From positions 124,001 to 188,000 of the forward strand of contig NZ_CP163525.1 of the NCBI RefSeq assembly GCF_041080655.1: 64,000 nt of DNA, written 5' to 3'. The DNA is from Streptomyces sp. CG4 (GTDB lineage: Bacteria; Actinomycetota; Actinomycetes; Streptomycetales; Streptomycetaceae). Positions within the stretch are counted from its first letter, which is position 1. Every line of letters begins with the position of its first letter. A program made the translations under genes and the position numbers. Positions 1 through 9,247 of this stretch are shown here, one piece after another. The notes below the pieces were generated by a model. It saw nothing but the letters and a program-made list of their open reading frames with translations, was not told the DNA's origin and searched no databases.

Positions 1-1015
1 GCACCCAGGCGTGCGCTCGCGCCTCGTCCATGAACACTTTGATCGCGCCGGGCCATGCCTCGACGTCCCCGATCGGGTCGCCGGAGGCGAGCATGACCCC
101 GGACTCCACCCGGTAGGCGATCGCGGCCTTCCCGGTCGGCGAGAACAGCACGCTCTTGTCGCGGCGCAGCGCGAAGTAGCCGAGCGAGTCCCGTGCACCA
201 TGCCGGTCGAGCAACTCCCGCACCCGCGCCTCGTCGTCGGCGGAGAGCTCCGGCCGCGGCTTCTCGGGCCGCAAGAAGAGATAGGCGGTGGTCAGCGCGG
301 TGACCAGGCCGAGCGCTCCGAGCGAGTAGCCGACCAGATCCGCCACCCGCACCGAGCTGTAGCGCACCGGCCCTTCCAGTCCGAAGAGCCCATACAGGGT
401 GTGCAGCAGGCGGTCCGTGAGGGACGGCGATCCGGCCTCGTACGTCGGGTGCACACTGGTGATCAGCAGGCCGAGAGACAGCGAAGCACCGCCCATGCCC
501 AAGAAGTTGAGCAGAGCCCGCCAGCGGGTGCGGGGGTCGGGCAGCGCGTAGAACTCCCTGCGGTGCACCAGTATCACCAGGAAGAGCGCGAACGACACCG
601 CCCCGGCCGCGGGGGTGTGCCAGCGCAGGAGATGCAGCAGCCCGGCTGCTGGGAGCAGCACCATCACCGCCTGCCAGGCCCGCCGCTTGCGCCGCCGCAG
701 CGCGTGCGCGAGCAGTACGAGCAGGACGCCGGTCATCAGCGAGCCGGCGGCGGCCATCGTGGTGGTACCGCCGGGCAGATTCCCGGCGAGCAGCCGTATG
801 CGGTTGTGGCGCAGGGCCGGGAAGACAGCGGAGGCTATGTCGAGCAGCCCGATCAACAGGCACGCGTTGCCGGCGGCGGCCGGAATCCAGCTGCGGGGGA
901 GGGAAGTTGCCCGGTCCCGGACAGCAGCCGTCCGGCCCTTGGTGGTGCGCGGACCCGGGGGTGAAGGTGCGGTGATGCTCATGAAGGCAGACTCGTTCCG
1001 CTCGTCGGAGAACAT
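1..1015 (-). CDS. MprF-like phosphatidylglycerol lysyltransferase (DUF2156), C-terminus off the window
   Basis: The gene runs leftward and leaves the window before its stop. The first 240 or so residues hold about six hydrophobic segments, followed by a soluble region that reads like the DUF2156 aminoacyl-transferase domain (motifs such as RDSLGYFALRRDKS and SGDPIGD). In this family the soluble domain moves an amino acid from a charged tRNA onto phosphatidylglycerol at the membrane, which lowers surface charge. The start at 1015 opens the longest frame; an in-frame ATG at 982 is also possible. It lies 75 bp downstream of a TetR gene on the same strand, so both are probably transcribed from the promoter/operator at 1849-1881. 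Family assignment is fairly sure; the amino acid transferred cannot be told. Confidence 0.8.
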   Translation of the reverse strand, partial: MFSDERNESAFMSITAPSPPGPRTTKGRTAAVRDRATSLPRSWIPAAAGNACLLIGLLDIASAVFPALRHNRIRLLAGNLPGGTTTMAAAGSLMTGVLLVLLAHALRRRKRRAWQAVMVLLPAAGLLHLLRWHTPAAGAVSFALFLVILVHRREFYALPDPRTRWRALLNFLGMGGASLSLGLLITSVHPTYEAGSPSLTDRLLHTLYGLFGLEGPVRYSSVRVADLVGYSLGALGLVTALTTAYLFLRPEKPRPELSADDEARVRELLDRHGARDSLGYFALRRDKSVLFSPTGKAAIAYRVESGVMLASGDPIGDVEAWPGAIKVFMDEARAHAWV

Positions 1016-1090
1016 GCCGGGAGAGCCTTCGGCACAACAGGCCTTGCCGAAGGGGGTGACGGGAAGTCAGTGAAGTTTGGTGCGGTGCGC

Positions 1091-1840
1091 TCAGGGCGCC
1101 GGGGTTGCGTCCTCGTGCTCCAGGCCGGGCAGCAGCGTGGGCAGCATCGTCGCGAGGATGTCGACGGCGGCGTTCAGCGCCTCCTTGCTCTCGGGCCCCT
1201 CGGGTGCGGTACGGGCGAGCACGCCTTCGCAGGCCGCGAGCAGGAAGCTCGCGAGGTTCCGCACCGCGACGCTGTCACGACCAGGGGTCCCGGGCCGTGC
1301 CTGCTCGAGGAGCAGGGCGAGGGCGTCGGTGACGGCCCGGTCGTGCACCTGGAGATTTGCGCTGAGCTGCGGGCTGCGGGCCGCGTCGAGCCGGAACTCC
1401 AGGAAGAGCAGGATCCAGCCGCGCTCGGCGGGGTCGATCGTGAGGAGTTTGCGGGCCATACGGCGGGCCGAGCCAGGTGTCGCATCGCGCAGCAGGCTCT
1501 CCAACCGGTTGAGCCGGCGCGCGGAATGGCGGTCGAAGAGCGCGAGCACGAGGTCCTGCTTGCTCCCGAAGCTGGAGTAGAAGGCACCCCTGGTGTACCC
1601 GGCTGCGGCGCACACGTCCTCGATGGTGGTCTGTGCGTATCCGCGCTCGACCAGCACCCGGTCTGCGGCATCGAGCAGCCGCTCCCGGGTGTGTGCCCGC
1701 CGCCTTGGTGGGCGCTCGGGGGCGGCGCGCTGCGCGACGGCGCGCTCCGGCGTTCCGGGTTCGCCCGTCGCCGCCGGTTCGGTGTGCTTCGCCGGACCGG
1801 TGCCGGTCGTCGTTGACGTGCGGTTCTTCGATGAGGCCAC
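1091..1840 (-). CDS. TetR/AcrR family transcriptional regulator
   Basis: A 249-residue regulator. After a basic, Pro-rich tail of about 50 residues comes a typical TetR helix-turn-helix (TRERLLDAADRVLVERGY, then TIEDVCAAAGYTRGAFYSSF), with a helical ligand-binding half after it. The frame is open further upstream, but those codons run through the palindrome at 1849-1881, so the GTG at 1840 is preferred; the ribosome site in front of it is weak. The position just downstream of the palindrome suggests autoregulation and control of the following lysyltransferase gene. The ligand is unknown. Confidence 0.85.
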   Translation of the reverse strand: MASSKNRTSTTTGTGPAKHTEPAATGEPGTPERAVAQRAAPERPPRRRAHTRERLLDAADRVLVERGYAQTTIEDVCAAAGYTRGAFYSSFGSKQDLVLALFDRHSARRLNRLESLLRDATPGSARRMARKLLTIDPAERGWILLFLEFRLDAARSPQLSANLQVHDRAVTDALALLLEQARPGTPGRDSVAVRNLASFLLAACEGVLARTAPEGPESKEALNAAVDILATMLPTLLPGLEHEDATPAP

Positions 1841-1848
1841 GCCTGGGA

Positions 1849-1881
1849 CGATACAGCACGTATTTAATACATGCTGTATCG
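1849..1881. promoter_or_regulatory. 33-bp palindromic operator upstream of tetR
   Basis: The two arms CGATACAGCA and TGCTGTATCG are perfect inverted repeats, and the AT-rich centre is itself nearly symmetrical, giving a 33-bp palindrome with only two mismatched positions around the central base. It ends 8 bp before the chosen tetR start. Size and symmetry fit a TetR dimer site overlapping the promoter (inference). Confidence 0.75.
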
Positions 1882-1939
1882 AGCCTGGCTCTGGCGCCGA
1901 GTTGAGGAGACGAACCGTGACGGGATCCCGCATCACGCG

Positions 1940-2324
1940 CTGGGCCACCACCAGCCGTCGCGCGTCCCGACCGTCGACGACCTTGCGGCATGGCCGACGC
2001 CAGCGACACACGACCGGCTCACCGCGAAGCTGCGGGCGGCCGGCCTCGGAGCCATCGCCGACCTGGGATTCATCGGACTCGACGACAGCGGGCCCGACGC
2101 CGACCGGCAGTGCTCAGTGGCTACAAGGCCGCCCGGAACCGGCTCTTGATCCGCGGCCAGAAGCAGGCCAACCAGGCCCTTGCAGCAGTACGGGCCCGGT
2201 CGAGTACGGCTTCGCGCACCTGAAGAACTGGCGCGTTCTCAGCAAAGCACGCACCGATCCGAAGTGGGCGACCGCCCTGGTGAGGGCCCTGCTGGTACTG
2301 ACAAACCGCGAAGTCACCCGCTGA
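1940..2324 (+). pseudogene. IS5-like DDE transposase, C-terminal remnant
   Basis: Two frames must be joined. The first carries a motif like IADLGFIGLDD, the second the terminal block with GYKAARN, RGQKQANQALAAVRA and HLKNWRVL that closes this transposase type, ending at 2324. The N-terminal two thirds and both inverted repeats are missing. It is a dead fragment next to the tetR operator. Confidence 0.65.
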
Positions 2325-2845
2325 CCGACGATCTTCAGCGAAGTCATCCGCCCGCAACCAGCACAAGCATCCCGAACCCCGCGCACACCAGACCCGTGAC
2401 CAGCAACTTCACGATGCACAGCGCTCCCTGGGGGTTCCCTGGCAATCGGGAGGCCCGTCGGTGTTCGGGGCGGCCCGGCAAGCGGGTGGAGGGGCGGACA
2501 GGTCGTTTCTGCCGGCGGTGGAATTCCATCATGGCCGGCCCGCGGAAGGGCGTCGAGGCCAAGGAGGCGGTCGCCGCCCGGCTTCGTGTGCTTGCGGCCG
2601 AGCACGGCACCAGAATGCACGTCGTCACCGTCCCGCTTCGGCAACATGTAGCCGGTCGTCCCGGCGATCGACGCAGGCCCGCCCGCTGAGCGGGCCGCCG
2701 TCGCGCGTCGCCGCCTGCCGGTGCGGCAGTGCACCCCCATTGGCCTGGCGCAGCGGCTCAGGCGGTCACTGCCCAGTACCGCTGGGGCCGCCCCACCCCG
2801 CGGCAGCATGATCAACCCGCCCGGCGCACCTTCACGGCCAACGCA
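2325..2845. other. About 520 bp without a recognisable gene
   Basis: Short open frames exist on both strands, but none shows family motifs, a convincing ribosome site or consistent codon bias. The stretch lies between a transposase remnant and the 3' end of the GPP34 gene, and is probably decayed mobile DNA. Confidence 0.4.
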
Positions 2846-3523
2846 CTAGCCACCCTGGTTGCGCGACCGCTTGGGCACCAACGCGGCGAGCACGGCGCTG
2901 GTGTCCCGGAGCGACTCGGGCACGAACTCCACTGCCCCGGTCCCGCGAGCTCGGTCCAGTATGTGCCGCTTGGGCCACGAACCCCCGAGGTCCCTGCTCA
3001 GCCGGCTTGCGGTCACCATGTCGGAAAGAAACATCATGTGCTCGTCCAGCCGATGCTCTCCGGCTTTGGCCAGGCGCACCGCGTTGATCAACCCTTGCCG
3101 CACCGTCGGGTCCGGGTAGTACCGCTCCCGCCGCGCCAGCCCCCTGCCCGGCACGCGCCGGATCAGACCGCGCCCGACCAGCGCGCCGCGATGCTGCAGG
3201 AACGCGATACGCCGCCGCCGCACCCACTTGTAGGGCACCACCACCTCGCCCGCGTGCGCCAGTTCAGCCAGCAGTTCATCAACCCAGGCCAGGCCGGTGG
3301 AGTCGGCGTTGACCAGCTCGATCTCGGCCCGGTACGGGCGATACGCGTCAAGCCCGAACACGGTGAACTTGCGCGTGCGGACCGCCAGCTTGCCGCGCAG
3401 CGCGAGCTCGCCGAGTTCAGCCACCGCGCAGCCAACCTCGGCCTGGCCGGAGTCGATCACCTTTCCGGTCTCGGCGAGTGAGAGCAGAGCGAATTCCTCG
3501 GGCAGCGTCAGCAGACCAGCCAT
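2846..3523 (-). CDS. GPP34 (GOLPH3/Vps74-like) family phosphoprotein
   Basis: A 225-residue protein that begins LLTLPEEFALLSL and continues with GCAVAELGELALRGKL, the hallmark N-terminus of the GPP34 family; alternating helical and basic segments follow. Eukaryotic relatives bind phosphoinositides at the Golgi. Streptomyces carries many paralogues whose role is not established, with membrane association suspected. The start at 3523 was chosen because the conserved block begins immediately after it; a GGATGG lies just upstream. The 3' neighbour is mobile debris. Confidence 0.85.
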   Translation of the reverse strand: MAGLLTLPEEFALLSLAETGKVIDSGQAEVGCAVAELGELALRGKLAVRTRKFTVFGLDAYRPYRAEIELVNADSTGLAWVDELLAELAHAGEVVVPYKWVRRRRIAFLQHRGALVGRGLIRRVPGRGLARRERYYPDPTVRQGLINAVRLAKAGEHRLDEHMMFLSDMVTASRLSRDLGGSWPKRHILDRARGTGAVEFVPESLRDTSAVLAALVPKRSRNQGG

Positions 3524-3597
3524 GGGCCCATCCTGCACGATGACGGCAGCCGTAAAGAGCGGCTCTGACCCACTTGTTGAGACCCTGTGACGCAGCG

Positions 3598-4146
3598 TTA
3601 CAAGCCGATGGGCCGTCTCCTCGGCGTCACGCACCTGTCCCCCACTGCGAGCCGAGGCGGTGCAAGCCGGCATGACGCCAGTTGCCCTGACTGCGGAACG
3701 AGTTGGACGGTCAGGCGTCGACCGTCCTGCCTCGGCAACGAGGCGCACACCCGCCAGGCCGACCACGCCCCCGGGCCGCTACGTCTTCTCCGCCCACAAA
3801 CCGCTACCCAGGAGCTGACCACCGCCCGGCCGGTCCCCGTCGCCACAACCCGCCCCTTGTGCATATGGAGTTCCGCCATGCCCCGACGCCGCGCCCCGCC
3901 GCAGCGGCCCGTCGAGATGCGGCCAGGTTCCGTACGGTCCAGGTACGGCGCGGGCGGCTCCGGCATCGCGGTGGCGGAATCCGCCGCGGGCAAGTCCGGC
4001 CGCTCGGCGCCGGCCGGAACGGCGCCTACGCGAGCGGCCGTCGACACCTGTGCCCCCACCAGGGCCAGGCCGATTCCGACGGCACCGCGAAACGAGGTCC
4101 CGGCAGTGCGGCCGTCGGCCGCCGGTGCGCGATGGCGGCCGTTCAT
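3598..4146 (-). CDS. Hypothetical protein coupled to the ATP-binding protein
   Basis: The ATG overlaps the stop of the gene in front of it as ATGA, a strong sign of translational coupling. The first 60 residues include a hydrophobic stretch (GAVGIGLALVGAQV) that could be a signal or membrane segment; the remainder is rich in Arg, Gly and Pro. The last 50 residues look random, so the 3' end may be truncated by rearrangement. No family was recognised. Confidence 0.45.
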   Translation of the reverse strand: MNGRHRAPAADGRTAGTSFRGAVGIGLALVGAQVSTAARVGAVPAGAERPDLPAADSATAMPEPPAPYLDRTEPGRISTGRCGGARRRGMAELHMHKGRVVATGTGRAVVSSWVAVCGRRRRSGPGAWSAWRVCASLPRQDGRRLTVQLVPQSGQLASCRLAPPRLAVGDRCVTPRRRPIGL

Positions 4147-4601
4147 GCGTCGGCTCGCAGCTCGGCCCAGACCGTTTCGCCGGTGCGGGACGGCTGCACC
4201 AGCCAGCGGGACGCCGGGGCATCCACCACCGCCAGCCCACGGCCCGACTCGGCGCCCTCGACCGGTTTCCGGCGTGCGATACGGCGCCCTGACGGGTCCG
4301 CGACCGACACCCACACCGTGCCTTGCTCGGGGCACTCCAGCGTCAGACGGCACCTGCCCGGCTCATCTGGCTGCGGGCACACCGGACGCGCGTGCTGCAC
4401 CGCGTTCGTCACCAGCTCCGAGACAACGAGCACGACATCATCCGTCATGCTCTCCAGGCCCCAACAGGCCAGCGTCGTGCACACGCTCATCCGCGCCACG
4501 GCCACCGACGACGTGTAGAGCGGCAGCGTCTGCGCATACCCGGGCACCGGACCCGTCAGGGGTTGCAGCGCGGGGGTTCTGGGGGAAGTCGTCGTGGTCA
4601 T
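4143..4601 (-). CDS. ATP-binding protein of the RsbW/HATPase_c_2 type
   Basis: A 152-residue single-domain protein. The N box is visible as VVSELVTNAVQHA, followed by a G1-like VADPSGR and a G2-like ESGRGLAVVDA; together these form the Bergerat ATP fold of anti-sigma-factor kinases. Streptomyces encodes dozens of such proteins, thought to phosphorylate anti-anti-sigma factors. The start at 4601 follows a purine-rich GAAGAG. Its upstream region contains a 15-bp tandem repeat and then a truncated IS701 transposase, so its native promoter may have been replaced. Confidence 0.8.
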   Translation of the reverse strand: MTTTTSPRTPALQPLTGPVPGYAQTLPLYTSSVAVARMSVCTTLACWGLESMTDDVVLVVSELVTNAVQHARPVCPQPDEPGRCRLTLECPEQGTVWVSVADPSGRRIARRKPVEGAESGRGLAVVDAPASRWLVQPSRTGETVWAELRADA

Positions 4602-4683
4602 CGTCGTCTCTTCGTCGTCTCGGTGCCCGCCGGCCCCCTCGAGGGTGGGAGGAACCGGCGGAGCCGCTCGGTTGCCGGTCCAC

Positions 4684-4713
4684 TCGACACCGATCCGATC
4701 GACACCGATCCGA
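4684..4713. repeat. Perfect 15-bp tandem duplication
   Basis: The unit TCGACACCGATCCGA occurs twice in direct succession, about 80 bp upstream of the ATP-binding gene. It could be a doubled regulator site or a replication slip. Confidence 0.6.
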
Positions 4714-4746
4714 ACACCAAGCAGGCCCCGCCCCGTGCGCCTGCTG

Positions 4747-5313
4747 CCACCGCCCCATGTCGATGAGGTCCTCGACCACACGGCGGACCTGGGCCTCGGT
4801 GACCTCGGCGACATCATCGGCCGACCTCAGCCGCAGCGCGTCCAGGATCTGGCACCACGAGGTCCGGCCCGGCTCCAGCGCGGCGACGGACGAATTGGGC
4901 CAGCTGGGTACGAACTGGTCCGATGAGCGTCCACTGCGGTCGTAGACATGGCAAAACGGGCGGTCCGCACCGGTCGGCGCGTCCGGCCGGAGCCAGTGGC
5001 TGACGTCCACCGCCAGGGCCAGGCTCCCGTCGGCGGCCTCGGGCTGCGGCAGCCCAGCCAGCACCTGCCGCAACGACGGCACATCGACGTTCCCGCTGTT
5101 CAGTGCGTCGTACATCGCGCCGTGCCCACGCCAGTACTCGGCCGTCAAAGTGAGGTCCACCGGTGTGGCCACCGGCCCGTCCGCGCACAGCAACACGTCG
5201 GTCAGCTCGAACAGTGTGTCCCCGCGCGTGGGCATGCAGTCGAAGAAGTCGTCCCGAGAGCGTGACGCTTCCGCGAACGCTTCCCGCCGGGCGTCAAGTT
5301 GCTGCAGGCTCAT
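4747..5313 (-). pseudogene. IS701-family transposase, 3'-truncated
   Basis: It starts MSLQQLDARREAF and keeps the N-terminal half typical of Streptomyces IS701 transposases, including ELTDVLLCADGPV, LALAVDVSHWLRPDA and CHVYDRSG. The match stops after about 185 residues, at RWQ, just before the region that should hold the next catalytic residue. Beyond that point lies the promoter region of the ATP-binding gene. Only the left part of the element survives. Confidence 0.75.
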
Positions 5314-5467
5314 CCCTACGGCCTTCGTGGTGGTTCGGTGCGTTCCTTGGCCGGAGCACAGAATCGGACGAAGGCCGCCCATGTGTCTGATGAATTCCCA
5401 CCTAGGGAGACGATTCGACTCGACAGGGCTCGCGCGGCCAACTGAGGTCGCGACTGAAGGGGCAGCG

Positions 5468-5776
5468 GTGAGGGGCAGATGGTGGCGCATGCAGGGCGAC
5501 AGCCAGATCGGCGAACTACGACACTACGCAACTGATCAGCCGACGTTCCTGTGCCGCTTTACCCCCGGCCCCGGATGGGAGGCAGTCCGCACGCGGTTCG
5601 AACGCTGGGCAGCCGTGCACGGCCCAGATGCCGACGGAAGCCGGACCGCGCAAGTCATCAAGCCCATCACGGACCTCGGACTGACGCTGGTCCCCGAAGA
5701 CGACGGCGAACCCATGGCTCTGTTCAAGGAGTGCATCGTCCGTATTGATGGCGATACCGCTCGTGTGCGCTGTTGA
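5468..5776 (+). CDS. Hypothetical protein, 102 aa
   Basis: The GTG start is preceded by AAGGGG at an ideal distance. The product is a small soluble protein with an acidic middle and segments such as CRFTPGPGWEAVRTRFERW and ITDLGLTLVPEDDGEP; it has no signal or membrane segment. No family was recognised. It stands alone between an IS701 stub and the 3' end of the split terpene synthase. Confidence 0.55.
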   Translation: MRGRWWRMQGDSQIGELRHYATDQPTFLCRFTPGPGWEAVRTRFERWAAVHGPDADGSRTAQVIKPITDLGLTLVPEDDGEPMALFKECIVRIDGDTARVRC

Positions 5777-6097
5777 CCCCGACGAAGTCTCAGAGCATAA
5801 CGAACAAGCTAAGGGAGAACGGAGAGTACCCGCAGACCAGGGGCTAGTCCGTTGTTTTCCCGCGAGTACACCGGGAGCCCTTGGGAGATCTGGCGACAGT
5901 TGAATAGGCGAGCTCACCAGTCCCAAGGCTGAAGCTGAGACGGAGCACTTCCGGTACTCGGATCACACCGCACTCCGGGCGGCATCGTCCCACGTCAGCG
6001 ATATCCGTTGTTTTTGCGGCCGTCACCAGTCGGCGACCCTGCACCCGGATCGTGATGCCACCAGCTCCTCCTCACCTCTCCAGGTACCGCCGGCCCC
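5777..6097. other. About 320 bp without a gene
   Basis: No frame with coding character was seen on either strand. It is the region downstream of the terpene synthase 3' fragment. Confidence 0.4.
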
Positions 6098-6469
6098 TCA
6101 TCTTCCCCAACCACGCCACCGAGCCCCCTGAACCTCCCGCATCGCTTGCGCCACCTCCGGGTGCGTCACCGCAACCTGGTCCACCAACCGCCCCATCTCC
6201 TCCTCGTATTCGGAGAACAACGCCAAACGTACGTCGACCGCCTCCTGCAACCCCATCCCCGGACGAGAACGCTGCACGATCCGGGCCGCATGCACGTAGT
6301 CACATTTCTCTGCATGCGTGACCGCCATGTCATACAAATCCAGCACGATCCCCATGGACCGTCCCGACAAGAACATGGCCTGCTCAAAATCTTCCCGTCC
6401 CGCCAGCTCCTCCACGTCGGCCGCAAGCTCCGGACTCGTACACACCAACAACACATGCATCAGCGGCAT
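6098..6469 (-). pseudogene. Terpene synthase, C-terminal fragment (residues about 175-297)
   Basis: This is the end of a class I terpene synthase whose first part lies at 14987-15511. The fragment has the long terminal helices of the family, for example HAARIVQRSRPGM, LQEAVDVRLALFSEYEEEM and QVAVTHPEVAQAMREV. The helix that normally carries the NSE metal motif reads VLDLYDMAVTHAE, so the second metal triad is not canonical. The break lies at an ATG duplicated on both sides of the IS3-family element. Joining the fragments once across that ATG gives one frame of 297 residues. The product of the intact enzyme cannot be predicted. Confidence 0.75.
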
Positions 6470-6496
6470 TGAACCGCCCCGGGTTCGGTAGAGATC

Positions 6497-6803
6497 TCAG
6501 TTGGTGGCTGTGAGCTGGGGTTTCGTGGTTGCTCGGTAGTAGTTGGCTTCGTATTCGGCGGGTGGTATGTGCCCTATCTCACCGTGGAGCCGACGGTGAT
6601 TGTACCAGTCGACCCACTCGGCGGTGGCGAGTTCGACGTGTGAGAGCGTCTTCCACGGCCTCTGCGGTTTGATGACCTCGGTCTTGTACAGGCCGATCGT
6701 CGACTCCATAAGGGCGTTGTCATACGCATCGCCGACCGAGCCGATGGAGGCCGCGATCCGGGCGGCATCGAGGTGTTCGGCCAGGCGGAACGACGTGTAT
6801 TGA
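6497..6803 (-). pseudogene. IS3-family transposase, C-terminal part
   Basis: It carries the last third of the DDE domain: QYTSFRLAEHL, then GDAYDNALMESTIGLYKTE with the catalytic Glu, then WVDWYNHRRLHGEIGHIPP. Joined to 13992-14935 it gives an uninterrupted 416-residue transposase. The cut falls inside the codons after the second Asp motif (HADHG), where the IS30 element entered. Confidence 0.8.
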
Positions 6804-6849
6804 CCGAGTTCAACCAGTCGTAGCAACACTCCTGATCAGAGGGTGAGTT

Positions 6850-7726
6850 GTGGGACGACCAGCGGGTTGGATGGCGGAGTTGACGGGGCGGTCACCGATG
6901 AAGTCTCCGGGGCGGCCCTCGACTCGGCGCGAGATCGAGCGGCTGTTCTGGGGCGAGATCGCCAAGGGCCTGACAAGTGAGGATGCGGCGGTCGCTGTCG
7001 GAGCCGCGCCAGCGGTGGGAACGCGGTGGTTCCGACACGCTGGCGGGATGCCGCAGATCAGCCTGACCGTCTCGGGCCGTTATCTCTCGTTCGCCGAACG
7101 GGAGGAGATCGCTCTGCTGCGCGTGCAGGGCGCCGGGGTACGGGAGATCGCCGGACGGCTGGGCCGGTCACCATCGACGATCTCCCGGGAACTGCGGCGC
7201 AACGCGGCCACCCGCGGCGGCAGACTGGAGTACCGGGCCTCGGTCGCGCTGTGGAAGGCCGACCTCGTGGCACGGCGCCCCAAGGAGGCGAAGCTGGCCG
7301 CGAATGAGCGGCTGCGGAAGTATGTCCAGGACCGCTTGCTGGGCGTGATCCGAGGCCCGGACGGTGGGGCGTACCCCGGTCCGCAGGTGCCCGAGTGGAA
7401 GGGGCGCAACGAGCCGCATCGTAATGATCGCCGGTGGGCGAATGCCTGGAGCCCGGAGCAGATCTCTGCCCGACTGAAGATCGATTTTCCCGAGGACGAG
7501 TCCATGCGGATCAGCCACGAAGCGATCTACCAGGCCCTTTATGTCGAGAGCCGCGGCGGCCTCAAACGTGAGCGCGTAGCCTGCCTTCGCACCGGCCGCG
7601 CCTTGCGTGTCCCACGGGCGAGGGCCCGCAACAAGCCGGGCGGTCACGTCACCGCGGAGGTATTGATCAGCCAGCGGCCTGCTGAAGCAGCCGACCGTGC
7701 GGTGCCCGGACACTGGGAAGGTGACC
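6850..7726 (+). CDS. IS30-family transposase, exon 1
   Basis: The GTG start follows a GAGGG. The region shows the IS30 layout: a basic N-terminus, a helix-turn-helix near REIAGRLGRSPSTISRELRRN, and the first catalytic motif GHWEGD at the end. The reading frame breaks after the first base of the next codon because a group II intron begins there. Together with 13457-13980 it makes a 466-residue protein, the usual IS30 size. The gene can be functional only if the intron splices out of the transcript. Confidence 0.85.
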
Positions 7727-8405
7727 GTGCGACACGAAGCCGCACGAATACGAGTGGACTGACCGATTGGAGAGGCAGTTGATGAAGCTGTAGGTGCAGT
7801 CACGGGTCCGTGTCCGTATGACCCGTCCCCGCCCTTGACGTGCGATGCCGGTAACGGCGTGGTGCGAAGCTCAGGGGAAAGCCCAAGGACTCCTGTTCCA
7901 TCCGGGAGTTACCGGCAAGGGGAAGACCGGACGGGTGAACGCAAGTGAACTCCCGATGATGCCTCGTGATCCCAAGCCCCGCCGATGGAAGGTTCCAGCG
8001 GGGTGCATGGCTGGCCGCTGAGAAGCGGCAGGCGCTGGCCGGCATAGGTCACTCCGGCCAGGTGGACACCGCCGCCTCGGGGTTAAGGGAGCACCCACCC
8101 CGGTCGCATCTCATTCGTGTGGAACGTGGAAACCCCGTTGGGGTCCGGTCCTTCGCGGCCCGGTCGGCTGACCGAGAGGAAGGCTCAACTCCCCAGCGGG
8201 AACAGGATGGCCCAAGAAGCCAATGCCGGAAGCCGAAAGGAAACGGGAACCCGGGGCAGCATGACCAGCCTCTCCGCCGGTCGCCCCGCATAACCGTCCG
8301 GATACGGGTGTCTGCCCGGACCCGAAAGGGTGCTGACGTGGGCCAGGTGAGCCTGTGCGGACTCACTGGACAAAGACGACGGAACCGAGGGACAAGTTGG
8401 ACGCC

Positions 8406-8824
8406 ATGACGGACACGGACGGAGCGGCTGTGCCCGTTCCGTCCGCCGTGACGGTGAACGGACCCGAGGACGAAGACCTGGACTGGGCGTCGGTCGACTG
8501 GCGTCGGGTCGAGGAGGACGTACGGCGTCTGCGGCAGAGGATCTTCACGGCGTCGCAGGCAGGGGACCTGAAGAAGGTCCGCAGCTTGCAGAAGCTGATG
8601 CTCCGGTCCCGGTCGAACACGCTCCTGAGCGTGCGGCGGGTCACGGAGATCAACGCGGGACGCGCGACGGCGGGAGCCGACGGGAAGGTGGTGCTTATGT
8701 CCCCGTCCAAGGCCATGCTGGCCGACTGGGTCCAGCACCGAGCCCGACCGTGGATCCCCAAGCCCGTCAAGCGGGTGTTCATCCCCAAACCGGGGACCAC
8801 GAAGAAGCGCGGCCTCGGGATTCC
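8406..8824 (+). pseudogene. Group II intron-encoded protein, N-terminal part
   Basis: It encodes the start of an intron reverse transcriptase (LRQRIFTASQAGDLKKV, LQKLMLRSRSNTLLSVRRV, then KRGLGIP). The frame is lost where the serine-recombinase transposon begins. The TTG three codons upstream (8397) is also preserved in the sister intron, where it has a well-placed GAAGGA, so translation may start there. Joined to 12002-13382 at a shared CC it forms an open frame of 599 residues. Confidence 0.85.
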
Positions 8825-8871
8825 GACGGTCACGGCATAGTGCCCGATCGTCCAGGCCGTCTTTGGGTTTT

Positions 8872-9126
8872 GTGACGGTGACGCATCCGTTCCACGCGAT
8901 GGCGGGTGAGCGTCTGGAGATTCTTTACGCCAAGCGCCGGGGTGGTGCGCTGGTGTTCGTGTGTGCGTACGGGGTGGCCCGGACCGTGACGCTGCCGCAG
9001 GCGTGGACGGATCGTGGGGAGGTGCCGTTGGACCACCGGCTCTCGGTTGAACAGCTGTGTGCTGCACGGGAGCTGGCGGATGCGCTCCTCCGCCGGGGTG
9101 AGCGAGTGGTGGGCGGGGCATCGTGA
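8872..9126 (+). CDS. DUF5372-like small protein of recombinase transposons
   Basis: An 84-residue protein starting with VTVTHPFHAMAGERLEI, a pattern regularly seen in front of transposon-borne serine recombinases. It has a compact beta-rich N-terminal half and a helical end (LSVEQLCAARELADALLRR). A TTG nine bases upstream is an alternative start. Its stop overlaps a GTG as GTGA, and a short frame from 9181 bridges it to the recombinase, so the genes are probably co-translated. Its function is unknown; an accessory role in recombination is inferred from position. Confidence 0.65.
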   Translation: MTVTHPFHAMAGERLEILYAKRRGGALVFVCAYGVARTVTLPQAWTDRGEVPLDHRLSVEQLCAARELADALLRRGERVVGGAS

Positions 9127-9247
9127 AGGCGGCGGGGATGGGCCGGTCGCGGGCCTCGGTGAGGCCAGGGGCGAGGGCTGATGCCGCAGGTGGGTGCGTT
9201 GTGCGAGCAGGTGATGGTGCTGGCCAACATGGCCGAGTCGGCGCTGG

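Noticed and set aside
3587..4945. 452-residue plus-strand frame over the ATP-binding gene
   Set aside because: Low-complexity Arg/Pro/Ser translation opposite a gene with clear Bergerat motifs.
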